Below are positions 1 to 7,008 of a stretch of 20,317 nt of DNA, one piece after another. The notes beneath the pieces were generated by a model. It was not told the origin of the DNA. It searched no databases and worked only from the letters and a program-made list of their open reading frames with translations. Positions within the stretch are counted from its first letter, which is position 1; each line of letters begins with the position of its first letter. The translations under genes were made by a program, and so were the position numbers. Origin of the DNA: JAOSJT01 sp035914695 (GTDB taxonomy: Bacteria; Bacteroidota; Ignavibacteria; SZUA-365); contig JAMIQH010000344.1 of assembly GCA_035914695.1 (NCBI GenBank), forward strand, positions 1 through 20,317, in the 5' to 3' direction.

Positions 1-305
1 CCCGCGGCAATAGCGTTATTCACCAGCTTGGCGCCCTGATCGAACACTCGTCCGGCACCGAGCGCGTTGTGGCCCACCTCGCTGTTGCCCATGTCGTCAT
101 CGCCAGGCAATCCCACGGCGGGTCCATGCGCTTTGAGCTGCGTGTAGAGGCCTTCCGCGAAATACCGGTCGAGCATCGGCGTGCGAGCGAGGTGAATGGC
201 GTTGCCGGCGTAGGGTTTGCCAATGCCGAAACCGTCCATGATAATCAGCAACAGTGGGCCTTCGGCCGGAGTGTATGTGGAAAGGGGAGTCAGCGTCAGT
301 GTCAT
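1..305 (-). CDS. gpmI: 2,3-bisphosphoglycerate-independent phosphoglycerate mutase, N-terminal part (cut by window edge)
   Basis: The enzyme interconverts 3- and 2-phosphoglycerate in glycolysis and gluconeogenesis without a bisphosphoglycerate cofactor, using a Mn-dependent phosphoserine. About 101 N-terminal residues are visible; the family is usually about 510 long, so most of the gene lies beyond position 1. Reading from the ATG at 305-303, the translation has LLLIIMDGFG near residues 18-27 (metal-binding start of the phosphatase fold), then AHGPAVGLPGDDDMGNSEVG, which contains the catalytic serine of the DMGNSEVGH motif, followed by NALGAGRVFDQGAKLVNNAI. These motifs are diagnostic. The start is the first ATG of the frame, about 20 codons before MDGFG as is usual. 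No clear Shine-Dalgarno precedes it. It diverges from pta, both central carbon genes. Family identity is very sure. Confidence 0.95.
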   Translation of the reverse strand, partial: MTLTLTPLSTYTPAEGPLLLIIMDGFGIGKPYAGNAIHLARTPMLDRYFAEGLYTQLKAHGPAVGLPGDDDMGNSEVGHNALGAGRVFDQGAKLVNNAIAA

Positions 306-386
306 TGTACGTCGTTGTATGGAATTGTGGAACACATGGTGCAATGTAACAAAATCCGACGAAGCGACAGTCGTCCAGCTCCGGAG

Positions 387-415
387 TTGGATTTGCGCAC
401 CGGAGCGGGTATTTT
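387..415 (+). promoter_or_regulatory. Candidate promoter of pta (TTG-N20-TATTTT)
   Basis: TTG at 387-389 and TATTTT at 410-415 are separated by exactly 20 nt, the same layout seen ahead of six other genes in this window. The start of transcription would be near 422, leaving a leader of about 40 nt before the pta ATG. The call rests on the shared spacing; the region between gpmI and pta has no other obvious signal. Confidence 0.4.
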
Positions 416-462
416 TTATGCTGGAGTTGGTTGTCGCATTATCCAATTTGCACAGGACAAGC

Positions 463-1449
463 ATGAATCCCGCAACGTTTATCGATGATCTCAAGGCGAA
501 AGCCCGCACACTCAACAAGCACATCGTGTACCCCGACGCCACCGACGAGCGCGCCATTAAAGCCGCGCGCATTGTGACCGACGAAGGTCTGGCCCGCATC
601 TCGCTGGTGGGAAGCGAAGCCGATATCCGCGCAAAAGCGCAGGAAGCGGGCGTGTCACTCGACGGCATCGCCATCGTCGATCCTGCGACGTCGCCGCAGC
701 TCGCGGACTTCGCGGGGCAGTATTTCGAACTGCGCAAAAACAAAGGCATGACCGAGGACGTGGCCGCGAGCACCGTCGCGCATCCGCTGTTCTTCGGCGA
801 TCTGATGGTGCGCAATGGTTTGGCGGACGGTAGTGTGGCCGGATCGCTGTCCACCACCGGCGATGTGATCAAGGCCGGTCTGCACTGCATCGGTCTCAAG
901 GAAGGCATCAAGACTGTGTCCAGTCTTTTCGTGATGAAGTTTCCGGACCGGATCTGGGCGTTCGCCGACTGCGCGGTGATGCCGCTGCCGGATGCCGCGC
1001 AACTCGCGGACATCGCCGTGTCCACCGCCGACAACTACCGCGCCCTGACCGACGAGGAGCCGCGCATCGCCATGTTGTCCTTCTCCACCAAGGGCAGCGC
1101 GAAGCATGAACTCGTTGACAAGGTAACCGAAGCCATGGCGCTGGTGCAGGGACGCCGTCCCGACTTGCTCATCGATGGTGAAATGCAATTCGACGCAGCC
1201 ATCATCCCGGCCATCGGGCAGAAAAAGGCGCCGGGCAGCGCCATCGCCGGGCAGGCCAATGTGTTCGTGTTTCCGGATTTGCAGTCCGGCAACATTGCCT
1301 ATAAAATCACCGAACGCCTCGGTGGCGCCGAAGCCCTCGGACCCATCGTGCAGGGCCTGGCACGTCCGGCCTACGACCTCTCGCGCGGCTGCTCGGTCAA
1401 CGATATCGTGGTCACCACCGTGTTCAACGCGGTGATGGGTGCTGTGTAG
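463..1449 (+). CDS. pta: Phosphate acetyltransferase (phosphotransacetylase)
   Basis: Cytosolic enzyme that interconverts acetyl-CoA plus phosphate with acetyl phosphate plus CoA, part of the acetate overflow or assimilation pathway with acetate kinase. The product is 328 residues, the normal length of the short, single-domain PTA_PTB class without the N-terminal DRTGG/AAA extension of E. coli Pta. The N-terminus (KHIVYPDATDERAIKAAR) is the typical opening strand, and the C-terminal half carries the family block ANVFVFPDLQSGNIAYK, GPIVQGLARPAYDLSRG and CSVNDIVVTT. The open frame extends upstream to 217, but the homologous region begins only after the ATG at 463, which lies behind a promoter candidate. 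No ackA is visible in the window. A phosphate butyryltransferase is less likely given the GNIAYK/LSRG signature. Confidence 0.93.
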   Translation: MNPATFIDDLKAKARTLNKHIVYPDATDERAIKAARIVTDEGLARISLVGSEADIRAKAQEAGVSLDGIAIVDPATSPQLADFAGQYFELRKNKGMTEDVAASTVAHPLFFGDLMVRNGLADGSVAGSLSTTGDVIKAGLHCIGLKEGIKTVSSLFVMKFPDRIWAFADCAVMPLPDAAQLADIAVSTADNYRALTDEEPRIAMLSFSTKGSAKHELVDKVTEAMALVQGRRPDLLIDGEMQFDAAIIPAIGQKKAPGSAIAGQANVFVFPDLQSGNIAYKITERLGGAEALGPIVQGLARPAYDLSRGCSVNDIVVTTVFNAVMGAV

Positions 1450-1489
1450 CAGCGAGGACGGGCCTCTGTCCCACGCGTGTGATATGCAC

Positions 1490-1521
1490 GGGAGGGTCGC
1501 ATGGCGGCTCTCCCTTTTTTT
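1490..1521 (+). terminator. Intrinsic terminator of pta
   Basis: A 9-bp stem (GGGAGGGTC at 1490-1498 with GGCTCTCCC at 1506-1514, two G-T pairs) closes a 7-nt loop and is followed at once by seven T (1515-1521). It sits 40 nt after the pta stop. It overlaps an in-frame ATG at 1501 upstream of tatD whose apparent Shine-Dalgarno (GGGAGGG) is in fact the 5' arm of this hairpin, so that ATG should not be taken as the tatD start. Confidence 0.8.
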
Positions 1522-1548
1522 CTCCTCGGGCAATGTGTAGCTTTCCGT

Positions 1549-2247
1549 ATGGCAGCGATGGCGCACACGACTCCGCTTCTCATCGATATTCATACACACG
1601 GCTCCGGAACGCGCGCGGGAGTTCTCGCCCTGCGCAGCTTCCGCTTTGACAGCGAGATGCCCGCGTTCGGCATGATGTGCAGTCTCGGCATTCATCCCTG
1701 GGACGCGCATGAGGCGCGTGTGGACGAGATGCTTGAGCAAATGGGCCCGCTCGCTCGAGGCGAGGACGTGCTGGCCCTGGGTGAATGCGGCCTTGACAGA
1801 GCCATCACCACACCGGTGGCGCAACAGCTCCGTGTGTTCGAAGCCCAGGTCGCGCTGGCGGAAGAGCTTTGCAAGCCGCTGATAATTCATGCTGTGCGAG
1901 CGGTGTCCGATCTTCTGGCGCTCCGGCGGAGACTTCGCCCATCGATGCCGTGGATAGTGCACGGCTTCGGCGGCAACACGGAAACGGCCGTGCAATGCCT
2001 GCGTGCGGGAATGCATCTCTCCTTCGGCGCGGCACTGCTGGAGCGGCGACCGCGGTTGCACGAGGCGTTTCGTTCCCTTCCTCTGGAACGTGTGTTGATC
2101 GAAAGTGATGAACGCCCCGAAGTGCTGCGCGATGTGTACACGGCCGCCGCGGCGTTGCGTGGATTGTCCATGGAGGCCTTCGCGGCGCGCGTGTGCGACA
2201 ATGCTGTCGCTTTGTTCCCACGTTTCAGAGAGGAAATCCAAGCATGA
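1549..2247 (+). CDS. TatD-family metal-dependent hydrolase/DNase
   Basis: About 232 residues with a TIM-barrel amidohydrolase-like fold of the TatD family (3'-5' exonuclease/DNase or uncharacterised hydrolase). Metal-ligand motifs appear in order: IDIHTH (HxH, residues 12-17), GECGLD (the Glu ligand), IIHAVRA and IVHGFG (the two later His), and LIESDE (the C-terminal Asp). The barrel opens with LLIDIHTH, so a start shortly before it is expected. ATG 1549 (or 1558) fits, whereas the longer frame from 1501 would begin inside the pta terminator. A TAGCTT box ends five bases before ATG 1549, which could mean a leaderless message. The stop overlaps the start of the next gene (ATGA), so the two are translationally coupled. 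It matches the compact Bacteroidota TatD type; the precise substrate is unknown. Confidence 0.85.
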   Translation: MAAMAHTTPLLIDIHTHGSGTRAGVLALRSFRFDSEMPAFGMMCSLGIHPWDAHEARVDEMLEQMGPLARGEDVLALGECGLDRAITTPVAQQLRVFEAQVALAEELCKPLIIHAVRAVSDLLALRRRLRPSMPWIVHGFGGNTETAVQCLRAGMHLSFGAALLERRPRLHEAFRSLPLERVLIESDERPEVLRDVYTAAAALRGLSMEAFAARVCDNAVALFPRFREEIQA

Positions 2248-3008
2248 ACGATACCGTGCCTTCCACCACCACTGCGGATATGGATGACGACTGGCTCGTG
2301 CGCACGCGACTGCTCCTCGGCGACGACGCGCTACGCCGTCTCGCTTCGGCGCATGTGCTCGTGGCCGGGTTGGGTGGTGTGGGCGCGTATGCCGCCGAGC
2401 AATTGTGCCGAGGCGGTATCGGTGAAATGACCATCGTGGACGGCGACACCATTCAGCCCAGCAATCGCAATCGCCAGTTGCCGGCGCTGCGCAGCACCGT
2501 GGGTCGGCGCAAGGCCGAGGTGATGGCCGAACGCCTGCGTGACATCAATCCCGCGCTGCGCCTGCATGTGGTGGACGAGTACCTGCGCGATGCGCGGCTG
2601 GAGGAGCTGGTATCACGTCGCTACGATTACGTGGTGGACGCCATCGACACCCTGTCGCCGAAGGTGTATCTCATCGTTCACGCGTTGCGCGCGGGCAATC
2701 GCGTTGTCAGCTCACTCGGCGCCGGGGGCAAGCTTGATCCCACGCAGGTGCGCATCGACGACATCGGCAAATCGCATCACTGCCGTCTCGGCAAAATGCT
2801 ACGCAAACGCCTGCACCGCATGGGCATACGCGAGGGCGTGACCGTTGTCTACTCCATTGAGGAAATCCCCGCGCACGCCATGCGCGCCATCGACGACGAG
2901 CGCAACAAGAAAACCATGGTCGGCACGATTTCGTACATGCCGCCCATGTTCGGATGTCTGTGCGCTTCGGTTGTTCTTCGCGCCCTTGCGATGGAGGTGG
3001 GGGAGTAG
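2244..3008 (+). CDS. tcdA: tRNA threonylcarbamoyladenosine dehydratase (ThiF/E1-like)
   Basis: E1-like, ATP-dependent enzyme that cyclises t6A37 of tRNA to ct6A (TcdA, formerly CsdL/YgdL). The 254 residues include the nucleotide-binding GLGGVGAYAAE at 42-52, the IVDGDTIQPSNRNRQ segment at 64-78 (Asp for Mg, Arg/Gln of the ThiF signature), K90 in GRRKAEVMAERL, VVDAIDT, and the TcdA-like SSLGAGGKLDPTQVRIDDI and VTVVYSIEE segments that distinguish it from ThiF/MoeB. There are no Zn CxxC pairs as in ThiF/MoeB, consistent with TcdA. The start ATG at 2244 overlaps the tatD stop and follows AGAGAGGAA, a good ribosome binding site. The open frame from 2193 runs inside tatD and is not the gene start. 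Its sulfur-relay partner CsdE is not in the window. Confidence 0.88.
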   Translation: MNDTVPSTTTADMDDDWLVRTRLLLGDDALRRLASAHVLVAGLGGVGAYAAEQLCRGGIGEMTIVDGDTIQPSNRNRQLPALRSTVGRRKAEVMAERLRDINPALRLHVVDEYLRDARLEELVSRRYDYVVDAIDTLSPKVYLIVHALRAGNRVVSSLGAGGKLDPTQVRIDDIGKSHHCRLGKMLRKRLHRMGIREGVTVVYSIEEIPAHAMRAIDDERNKKTMVGTISYMPPMFGCLCASVVLRALAMEVGE

Positions 3009-3188
3009 CGGCTTCCTCCGAATCGAAGTTTTAGCCTTGGTCGTTTGTCCACTCAACCTTGGTAAGGCTCTGGCTGTCTCCCCGAAATTCCCAAACCACG
3101 ACCCAAATCCCCGCCACAGCCCCAACACTGTGCCGCGCTTTACTCTTTACTCTTCACACTTCACCCATCGATATCCGTTATCCTCGCT
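3009..3188. other. Gap between the convergent genes tcdA and the methyltransferase
   Basis: The 180-base convergent gap holds GCGGCTTCCTCCGAATCG at 3009-3026, which matches one part of a repeat near 19270 in inverted orientation, and the 20-nt repeat at 3138-3157. No convincing bidirectional terminator hairpin with a T tract was seen. Confidence 0.5.
3138..3157 (+). repeat. Dispersed 20-nt repeat, copy 1 (CTTTACTCTTTACTCTTCAC)
   Basis: The 20 bases are found again, exactly and inverted, at 19251-19270. The word itself is an internal tandem (CTTTACT-CTTTACT). In both places a GGCTTCCT(C)CGAATCG block lies on the same side: adjacent in the 19.2-kb copy, about 110 nt away here. It sits in a convergent gap, a usual refuge for dispersed repeats. 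Confidence 0.75.
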
Positions 3189-3893
3189 TCATCCCGCTCT
3201 GTTCGCATCCGCACGGGCCCCCCGCTCCACCACCATCACCACCCGTCGCTGAATCGAGCCACCGAACAGCCGAAGCGCCTGCGTCATCGCCGCATTCATG
3301 GAGAGATGCGGACCCAGCAGCGGCATGAGACGGAAATGCGAGAGCCAGGGGCCACGGATTCTACCGAGGCCAAGCGGAGGGAATTGACGGATTTCCTCCC
3401 AGGTGTGATTGTGCCACGAAGAACCCTCGGCGGCGCAGCCACTGAGCGTGCTGCCACCGAGGAAGAGCACGGCGCCTCCGGGTGCGGCGAAGTGGTGCAG
3501 ATGCGCGATGAACTCGTGCAGACGTTTCATATCGCGCGTGTTGGCCACGCTGACGCCGAGAGCGAACACCAGATCGAAGGACGCCTCCTCGAACGTCATG
3601 CGCGTGGCATCCATCACCTCGAAGCGCAGATGCGGATACAGCTCGCGCGCCTTGCCTATGCCAGTGGCGCTGATGTCGATCCCCGTCACCTCGTACCCCA
3701 TGGCGGCCAGAATGCCGCTGTAGTAGCCGGTGGCGCAACCCACATCGAGTATGCGCGCACCCGGACGCACTCCCGTTTTGCGCAACAACACCTCGAGAAT
3801 TTCCCGGGTGACCGAAGGCGGGTAGTAGGAGAACCCCTCCCCGCGATAAAATTCGTCGTAGTACGCGACGATATGATCCTGTGACAAGTCCAT
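3189..3893 (-). CDS. Class I SAM-dependent methyltransferase
   Basis: A 234-residue cytosolic methyltransferase with a Rossmann-like fold. Motif I is ILDVGCATGYYSG at 48-60, motif II GIDIS at 71-75 carries the acidic residue that binds the SAM ribose, then come FEVMDATRM (motif III) and FDLVFALGVSV (motif IV). The N-terminus (YYDEFYRGEGFSYYPP) resembles small-molecule or sugar-type methyltransferases, but nothing shows the substrate. It converges on tcdA. The start ATG at 3893 is only five bases after a TAGATT box, so the message may begin at the start codon itself, although GAGGG immediately ahead could also serve as a weak binding site. Fold assignment is secure; the role is unknown. Confidence 0.85.
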   Translation of the reverse strand: MDLSQDHIVAYYDEFYRGEGFSYYPPSVTREILEVLLRKTGVRPGARILDVGCATGYYSGILAAMGYEVTGIDISATGIGKARELYPHLRFEVMDATRMTFEEASFDLVFALGVSVANTRDMKRLHEFIAHLHHFAAPGGAVLFLGGSTLSGCAAEGSSWHNHTWEEIRQFPPLGLGRIRGPWLSHFRLMPLLGPHLSMNAAMTQALRLFGGSIQRRVVMVVERGARADANRAG

Positions 3894-3898
3894 CCCTC

Positions 3899-3927
3899 AA
3901 TCTACCGCCCCCGCCACACGCGCGCAA
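3899..3927 (-). promoter_or_regulatory. Candidate promoter of the 3189-3893 methyltransferase (TTG-N20-TAGATT)
   Basis: On the minus strand TTG (3927-3925), 20 nt, then TAGATT (3904-3899). The hexamer ends five bases before the ATG, so +1 would fall on or next to the A of the start codon, predicting a leaderless transcript. It sits directly beside the repeat element that begins at 3941. Confidence 0.4.
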
Positions 3928-3940
3928 ACAAACACCGTGC

Positions 3941-4185
3941 GCTTCGCCAACACAGAGAACACCGAGGGCTTCGCCAACACGGAGAACACCGAGGCCTCAG
4001 CCCGCACCGCGATTTCAGAACAGCCCGACCTTAAAACAATCCTTCGCGACTTCGCATCCTCGCGCCTTCGCGTGCGTGTTCCCGCGTCTTCGCATCCTCG
4101 CGCCTTCGCGTGCGTGTTCCCGCGTCTTCGCATCCTCGCGTCTTCGCGTGAGGAATATTCTTCGCGTCTTCGCGTCTTCACGTTG
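3941..4185 (+). repeat. Composite word-like repeat element, copy A
   Basis: Three parts in a row. (1) A 27-bp tandem pair, 3941-3967 and 3968-3994, with one mismatch, built on the word GAACACCGAGG. (2) A core at about 3999-4049 containing CCGCGATTTCAGAACAGCCC. (3) A 38-bp tandem built on CTTCGCATCCTCGCG: 4050-4087 and 4088-4125 identical, a partial third copy 4126-4150, then degenerating CTTCGCGT words to about 4185. Long open frames across it (repeats such as NTENTE, or RREDAKTRR on the other strand) are low-complexity artefacts. Similar words are known to recur as dispersed elements, and to give spurious proteins, in many bacterial genomes. The core and third part recur at 4715-4830. Confidence 0.85.
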
Positions 4186-4289
4186 GCTGGCGTGGTGTTT
4201 CGCCGAGGGAATTCGTACTTTCCTGTCGGAATACCTGCCGGGACGTTCCGGCGGCGGCAAACACGGGTCATTGGTGGAGAGAACGCGAA

Positions 4290-4712
4290 ATGGAAGACAG
4301 CAACATGTTCATGGACAAAAGCGTCATGCCTGACGACGCGGCGCTGCGAAGCGCGCTCGGCGACGCGCATCGCCTGTGGTGTGCATTGCGCGATTCTACG
4401 TTCGCGGCGCTTCCCCGCGCGGTGGAGGAGTGGAAATACCCCGGCGCGGCCCACGGGTGGAGCTACCGCCTCAAGGATGGCAAACGTAACCTGCTGTATT
4501 TCCTGCCGCGAAATGGCTTTTTCAAAATCGCCATGGTGTTCGGCGAACGCGCCTGCGAAGCCGTGTACAGCAGCAATGTGTCGGAGGATATCAAACACGC
4601 CCTGCGCGAAGCACGTCCCTATGTGGAAGGACGCGGCATACGCATTGACGTGCGCACCGACTCCGACCTCGGCGACATTCGTGCACTCCTTGCTATCAAA
4701 TTGCAACTATAG
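4290..4712 (+). CDS. DUF3788 family protein
   Basis: A 140-residue cytosolic protein. The pattern EEWKYPGAAHGWSYRLK (45-61), NLLYFLPRNGFFKIAMVFG (66-84), then YVEGRGIRIDV and LGDIRALLAIK near the C-terminus matches what I recall of the DUF3788 family: a conserved Trp/GWS/LxYLxP/fxvxFvxG core and an EGR...DI..Ll.IK tail. The function is not known; the fold is probably related to YdhG/DUF1801-type small domains. The start ATG 4290 is preceded by GGTGGAGAG at a normal distance. There is no partner gene: it stands alone between two direct copies of a composite repeat (A ending about 4185, B starting 4715), so it may be a cassette that moved or was duplicated with the repeats. The family call is from memory of the motif. 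Confidence 0.75.
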   Translation: MEDSNMFMDKSVMPDDAALRSALGDAHRLWCALRDSTFAALPRAVEEWKYPGAAHGWSYRLKDGKRNLLYFLPRNGFFKIAMVFGERACEAVYSSNVSEDIKHALREARPYVEGRGIRIDVRTDSDLGDIRALLAIKLQL

Positions 4713-4714
4713 CA

Positions 4715-4830
4715 CCCGCACCGCGATTTCAGAACAGCCCGACCCGACAACGATCCTTCGCGTCTTCGCATCCTCGCGTCTTCGCGTGCGTGTTCCTCGC
4801 ATCCTCGCGTTTTCGCGTGCGTGTTCCCGC
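4715..4830 (+). repeat. Composite word-like repeat element, copy B (direct repeat of copy A)
   Basis: Positions 4715-4796 align without gaps to 4001-4082 of copy A; the first 30 bases are identical and the rest differ at a few places. It lacks the GAACACCGAGG tandem part and begins three bases after the DUF3788 stop. The CTTCGC words decay after about 4830. Copies A and B are in the same orientation, 714 bases apart, with one gene between. Confidence 0.85.
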
Positions 4831-4866
4831 GCCGCGGCCTTCTCTCGAAATGAACCCGGAATGGAA

Positions 4867-4895
4867 TTGCATGGCTGCGGAGCGTTTGGTATGTT
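4867..4895 (+). promoter_or_regulatory. Candidate promoter of the histidine kinase gene (TTG-N20-TATGTT)
   Basis: TTG 4867-4869, a 20-nt spacer, TATGTT 4890-4895. Transcription would start near 4902, giving a leader of about 57 nt that ends in a binding site (CAGGAAATACC) before the ATG at 4959. The same TATGTTGA octamer occurs in the Trm112 promoter candidate. Confidence 0.45.
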
Positions 4896-4958
4896 GACCG
4901 CATGGGAGGGACGCGCTCACGATGTTTTGCTCTTGGTTCACGCTGAACAGGAAATACC

Positions 4959-6227
4959 ATGGATGATGGACAATCGTTGACCTACGGCGACAGTGGTCGC
5001 GAACTCACTCTGCTGCGCGAACGCGTCGAGGCCTATCGCAGCAATGAACAGATGTTCCACGCCCTCGTGGAAACCGCTGTCGGTAGCATCGGCGAGGAGT
5101 TCTTCCGGAAAATCGTTGTCAAACTCTCCGAATGGCTCAACGCGGAGTGCATTATCGTAGGCCAATTGGTGGGAGAAAATGTGGTGCAGGGCTTCCCGAT
5201 GTACCTCGATGGCGAAATCGTCGAGGGCTTCACCTACACACTGGAAGGCACGCCCTGCGACCTGACGTCGCAGAAGGGATACTGCGAGTACCGCGACCAT
5301 GTGCGGGAATTTTTTCCCACATCCAAAGACCTCAACGATCTCAACGCACGAGGCTACGTGGGCACGGCTCTGTACAACAAAGACGGCGTGCCCAATGGGG
5401 TGTTGTGCGCGATCTCAAGGAAGGAACTCAAGCTTCCGCCGCAGGCCGAGGACATACTCCGCATCGTGGGAGCACGCATCACCGTTGAATTCGAGCGCAT
5501 GAAGGCCTTGCGCGCATTGGAGGAATCCGAGCGCGAATTGCGCCAGGCAAATGCCACCAAGGACAAACTGTTTTCCATCATCGCCCACGATTTACGCAAT
5601 CCCTTCCTTTCCCTCATCGGTTTCAGCGAACTGCTGCTCGAGGACATCCGCGACGGCAAGCACGAATCCTGCTCGCTCTACGCCGAGAATATTCACGAAT
5701 CCGCCACGCGCACCTATGAACTGCTCGACAATTTGCTCGAGTGGTCGCGCAGCCAGACGGGCGGACTCACCTTTCAACCGGAAACCGTCGGTGTTTCACA
5801 GCTCTGCGCTCGTCTGTTGCAGCAAATTGAGCTTCAGCGCTCACGCAAGTTCGTGTGCATTCACCAGATGTTGGAGGACGGCCTGGAAGTACACGCCGAT
5901 CGCCACATGCTGGAAATGGTGTTGCGCAATCTGCTGACGAATGCCATCAAGTACTCCCACCCCGGAGGCGAGATCACTCTCGCCGGATTGCGGGAGAATG
6001 GCAACGTCAGCATTTCCGTCACCGACAACGGCGTCGGTATCGCCGAACACCGCCGTGAGACACTGTTCGATCCAGCCAACAGCAGTACCGTCGGTACGAT
6101 GCAGGAAGTGGGTTCGGGCCTCGGGCTGCTGCTCTGCCGGGAGTTCGCACAGCGGCACGGGGGCGATATCACCGTGGAAAGTACTGCGGGAGAGGGGAGT
6201 ACGTTCACCATCACCCTGCCCGTGTAA
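4959..6227 (+). CDS. GAF-domain sensor histidine kinase
   Basis: 422 residues, no transmembrane segment or signal peptide, so a cytosolic sensor. The order is a short N-terminal helix, a GAF-like sensor at about 32-178, a coiled linker at 178-203 (EFERMKALRALEESERELRQ), a HisKA dimerisation domain with the phospho-acceptor His210 in FSIIAHDLRNPF, then HATPase_c with N-box LRNLLTNAIKYS (322-333), G1 DNGVG (356-360), F-box LFDP (369-372) and G2 GSGLGL (385-390). All catalytic motifs are intact. The ATG at 4959 follows AGGAAA at a suitable distance. No response regulator is adjacent, so its partner is elsewhere. The gene 53 bases downstream, encoding a membrane-anchored protein, is probably co-transcribed. 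The ligand of the GAF domain cannot be read from sequence. Confidence 0.92.
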   Translation: MDDGQSLTYGDSGRELTLLRERVEAYRSNEQMFHALVETAVGSIGEEFFRKIVVKLSEWLNAECIIVGQLVGENVVQGFPMYLDGEIVEGFTYTLEGTPCDLTSQKGYCEYRDHVREFFPTSKDLNDLNARGYVGTALYNKDGVPNGVLCAISRKELKLPPQAEDILRIVGARITVEFERMKALRALEESERELRQANATKDKLFSIIAHDLRNPFLSLIGFSELLLEDIRDGKHESCSLYAENIHESATRTYELLDNLLEWSRSQTGGLTFQPETVGVSQLCARLLQQIELQRSRKFVCIHQMLEDGLEVHADRHMLEMVLRNLLTNAIKYSHPGGEITLAGLRENGNVSISVTDNGVGIAEHRRETLFDPANSSTVGTMQEVGSGLGLLLCREFAQRHGGDITVESTAGEGSTFTITLPV

Positions 6228-6280
6228 GCAATCGGCGTGCGCCCGAAGCTGCCGTGTCAACGTATCGGAGGAGGTCGTTC

Positions 6281-6928
6281 ATGTCGGATGTGTCACGCTT
6301 CTGGAGTTGGCGAACACTGTGGATCGTGCTCGTCACCGCCGTGCTCACAACAACAGCGTTGTACCAGTGGGTGGTGCAACCCCTGGAAGATGAGAAGGAC
6401 GAGAGCGTAAATCAGTGGATTCACAGCATTACCTGGTACGTTCGCACGGTACAAGAACTCGGACGAGCGCTTGACAGGCAACTCGACGAATCCGGTACGA
6501 CGAGGTTCGTGGAGAGCCGCCTGGCCGCCTCCGGCGACAGTGCGGCCCTGCAACGCCATCGTGCGGTGACCCGTGCCCTGCAGCGAACGCGATTGGATGC
6601 TGCATGGACGCTAAGTCGTCATCTTCCCTTCGCCACAGAGGGCGCCGCGGAGATGTTCGAAGATGAATGGTATGTGGATATTCTCTCCCATGAGCAGTTG
6701 GAAAACGGCTGGCACACGTCGTCGCTGATTGAGGTGACCACACCAACAGGACAGACGCGCCGTCTCCGGCTCCAGGCAGAGGAAGGGGCCTGGATGCGCG
6801 TGGCGGGTACGGAGTACCGACTCTATCTCGTGCGAAACCGCACAGTGTCGAGTTGCGATCTGTACCTGTTTAGACGGCGGACCGGCGAGAGTCATGGCAA
6901 CACGCCCACGTCGCCATCGAAATCATAG
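6281..6928 (+). CDS. Membrane-anchored hypothetical protein
   Basis: A 215-residue protein I do not recognise. One transmembrane helix at about residues 12-32 (TLWIVLVTAVLTTTALYQWV) follows a short N-terminus with Arg/Trp, so the rest probably faces the periplasm. The outside part is predicted to be helical and acidic/polar (residues 33-120), followed by a beta-rich C-terminal part ending in a basic low-complexity tail. There are no cysteine pairs, catalytic motifs or known domains. The start ATG 6281 has a strong GGAGGAGG site eight bases upstream; the longer frame beginning with GTG at 6254 lacks one. Its position behind a soluble histidine kinase suggests a linked job, but this is only context. 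It ends convergent with the Trm112 gene. Confidence 0.75.
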   Translation: MSDVSRFWSWRTLWIVLVTAVLTTTALYQWVVQPLEDEKDESVNQWIHSITWYVRTVQELGRALDRQLDESGTTRFVESRLAASGDSAALQRHRAVTRALQRTRLDAAWTLSRHLPFATEGAAEMFEDEWYVDILSHEQLENGWHTSSLIEVTTPTGQTRRLRLQAEEGAWMRVAGTEYRLYLVRNRTVSSCDLYLFRRRTGESHGNTPTSPSKS

Positions 6929-7008
6929 GAATTGGGACAGCGCTCCGCATCGCCATTGTTGGAGAGAAGAGAGACATGCTTTGAGAAAAGGGAAACGTTG
7001 ATCGCCGC

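Noticed and set aside
306..386. TTG-N20-TAnnTT promoter for gpmI on the minus strand
   Set aside because: TACATT is present but no TTG lies 20 nt upstream (ACT at that place), so I did not call it.
655..2241. 528-codon open frame on the minus strand opposite pta and tatD
   Set aside because: Antisense shadow of two well-recognised genes; the translation has no family-like motif and crosses the pta terminator.
3941..4185. CRISPR array
   Set aside because: Repeats are contiguous tandem words without unique spacers, and no cas gene is near.
3937..4980. 347-codon plus-strand frame, and an opposite 269-codon frame, through the repeat elements
   Set aside because: The reading is repeat words (NTENTE, RREDAKTRR type) plus an out-of-frame pass through the DUF3788 gene.
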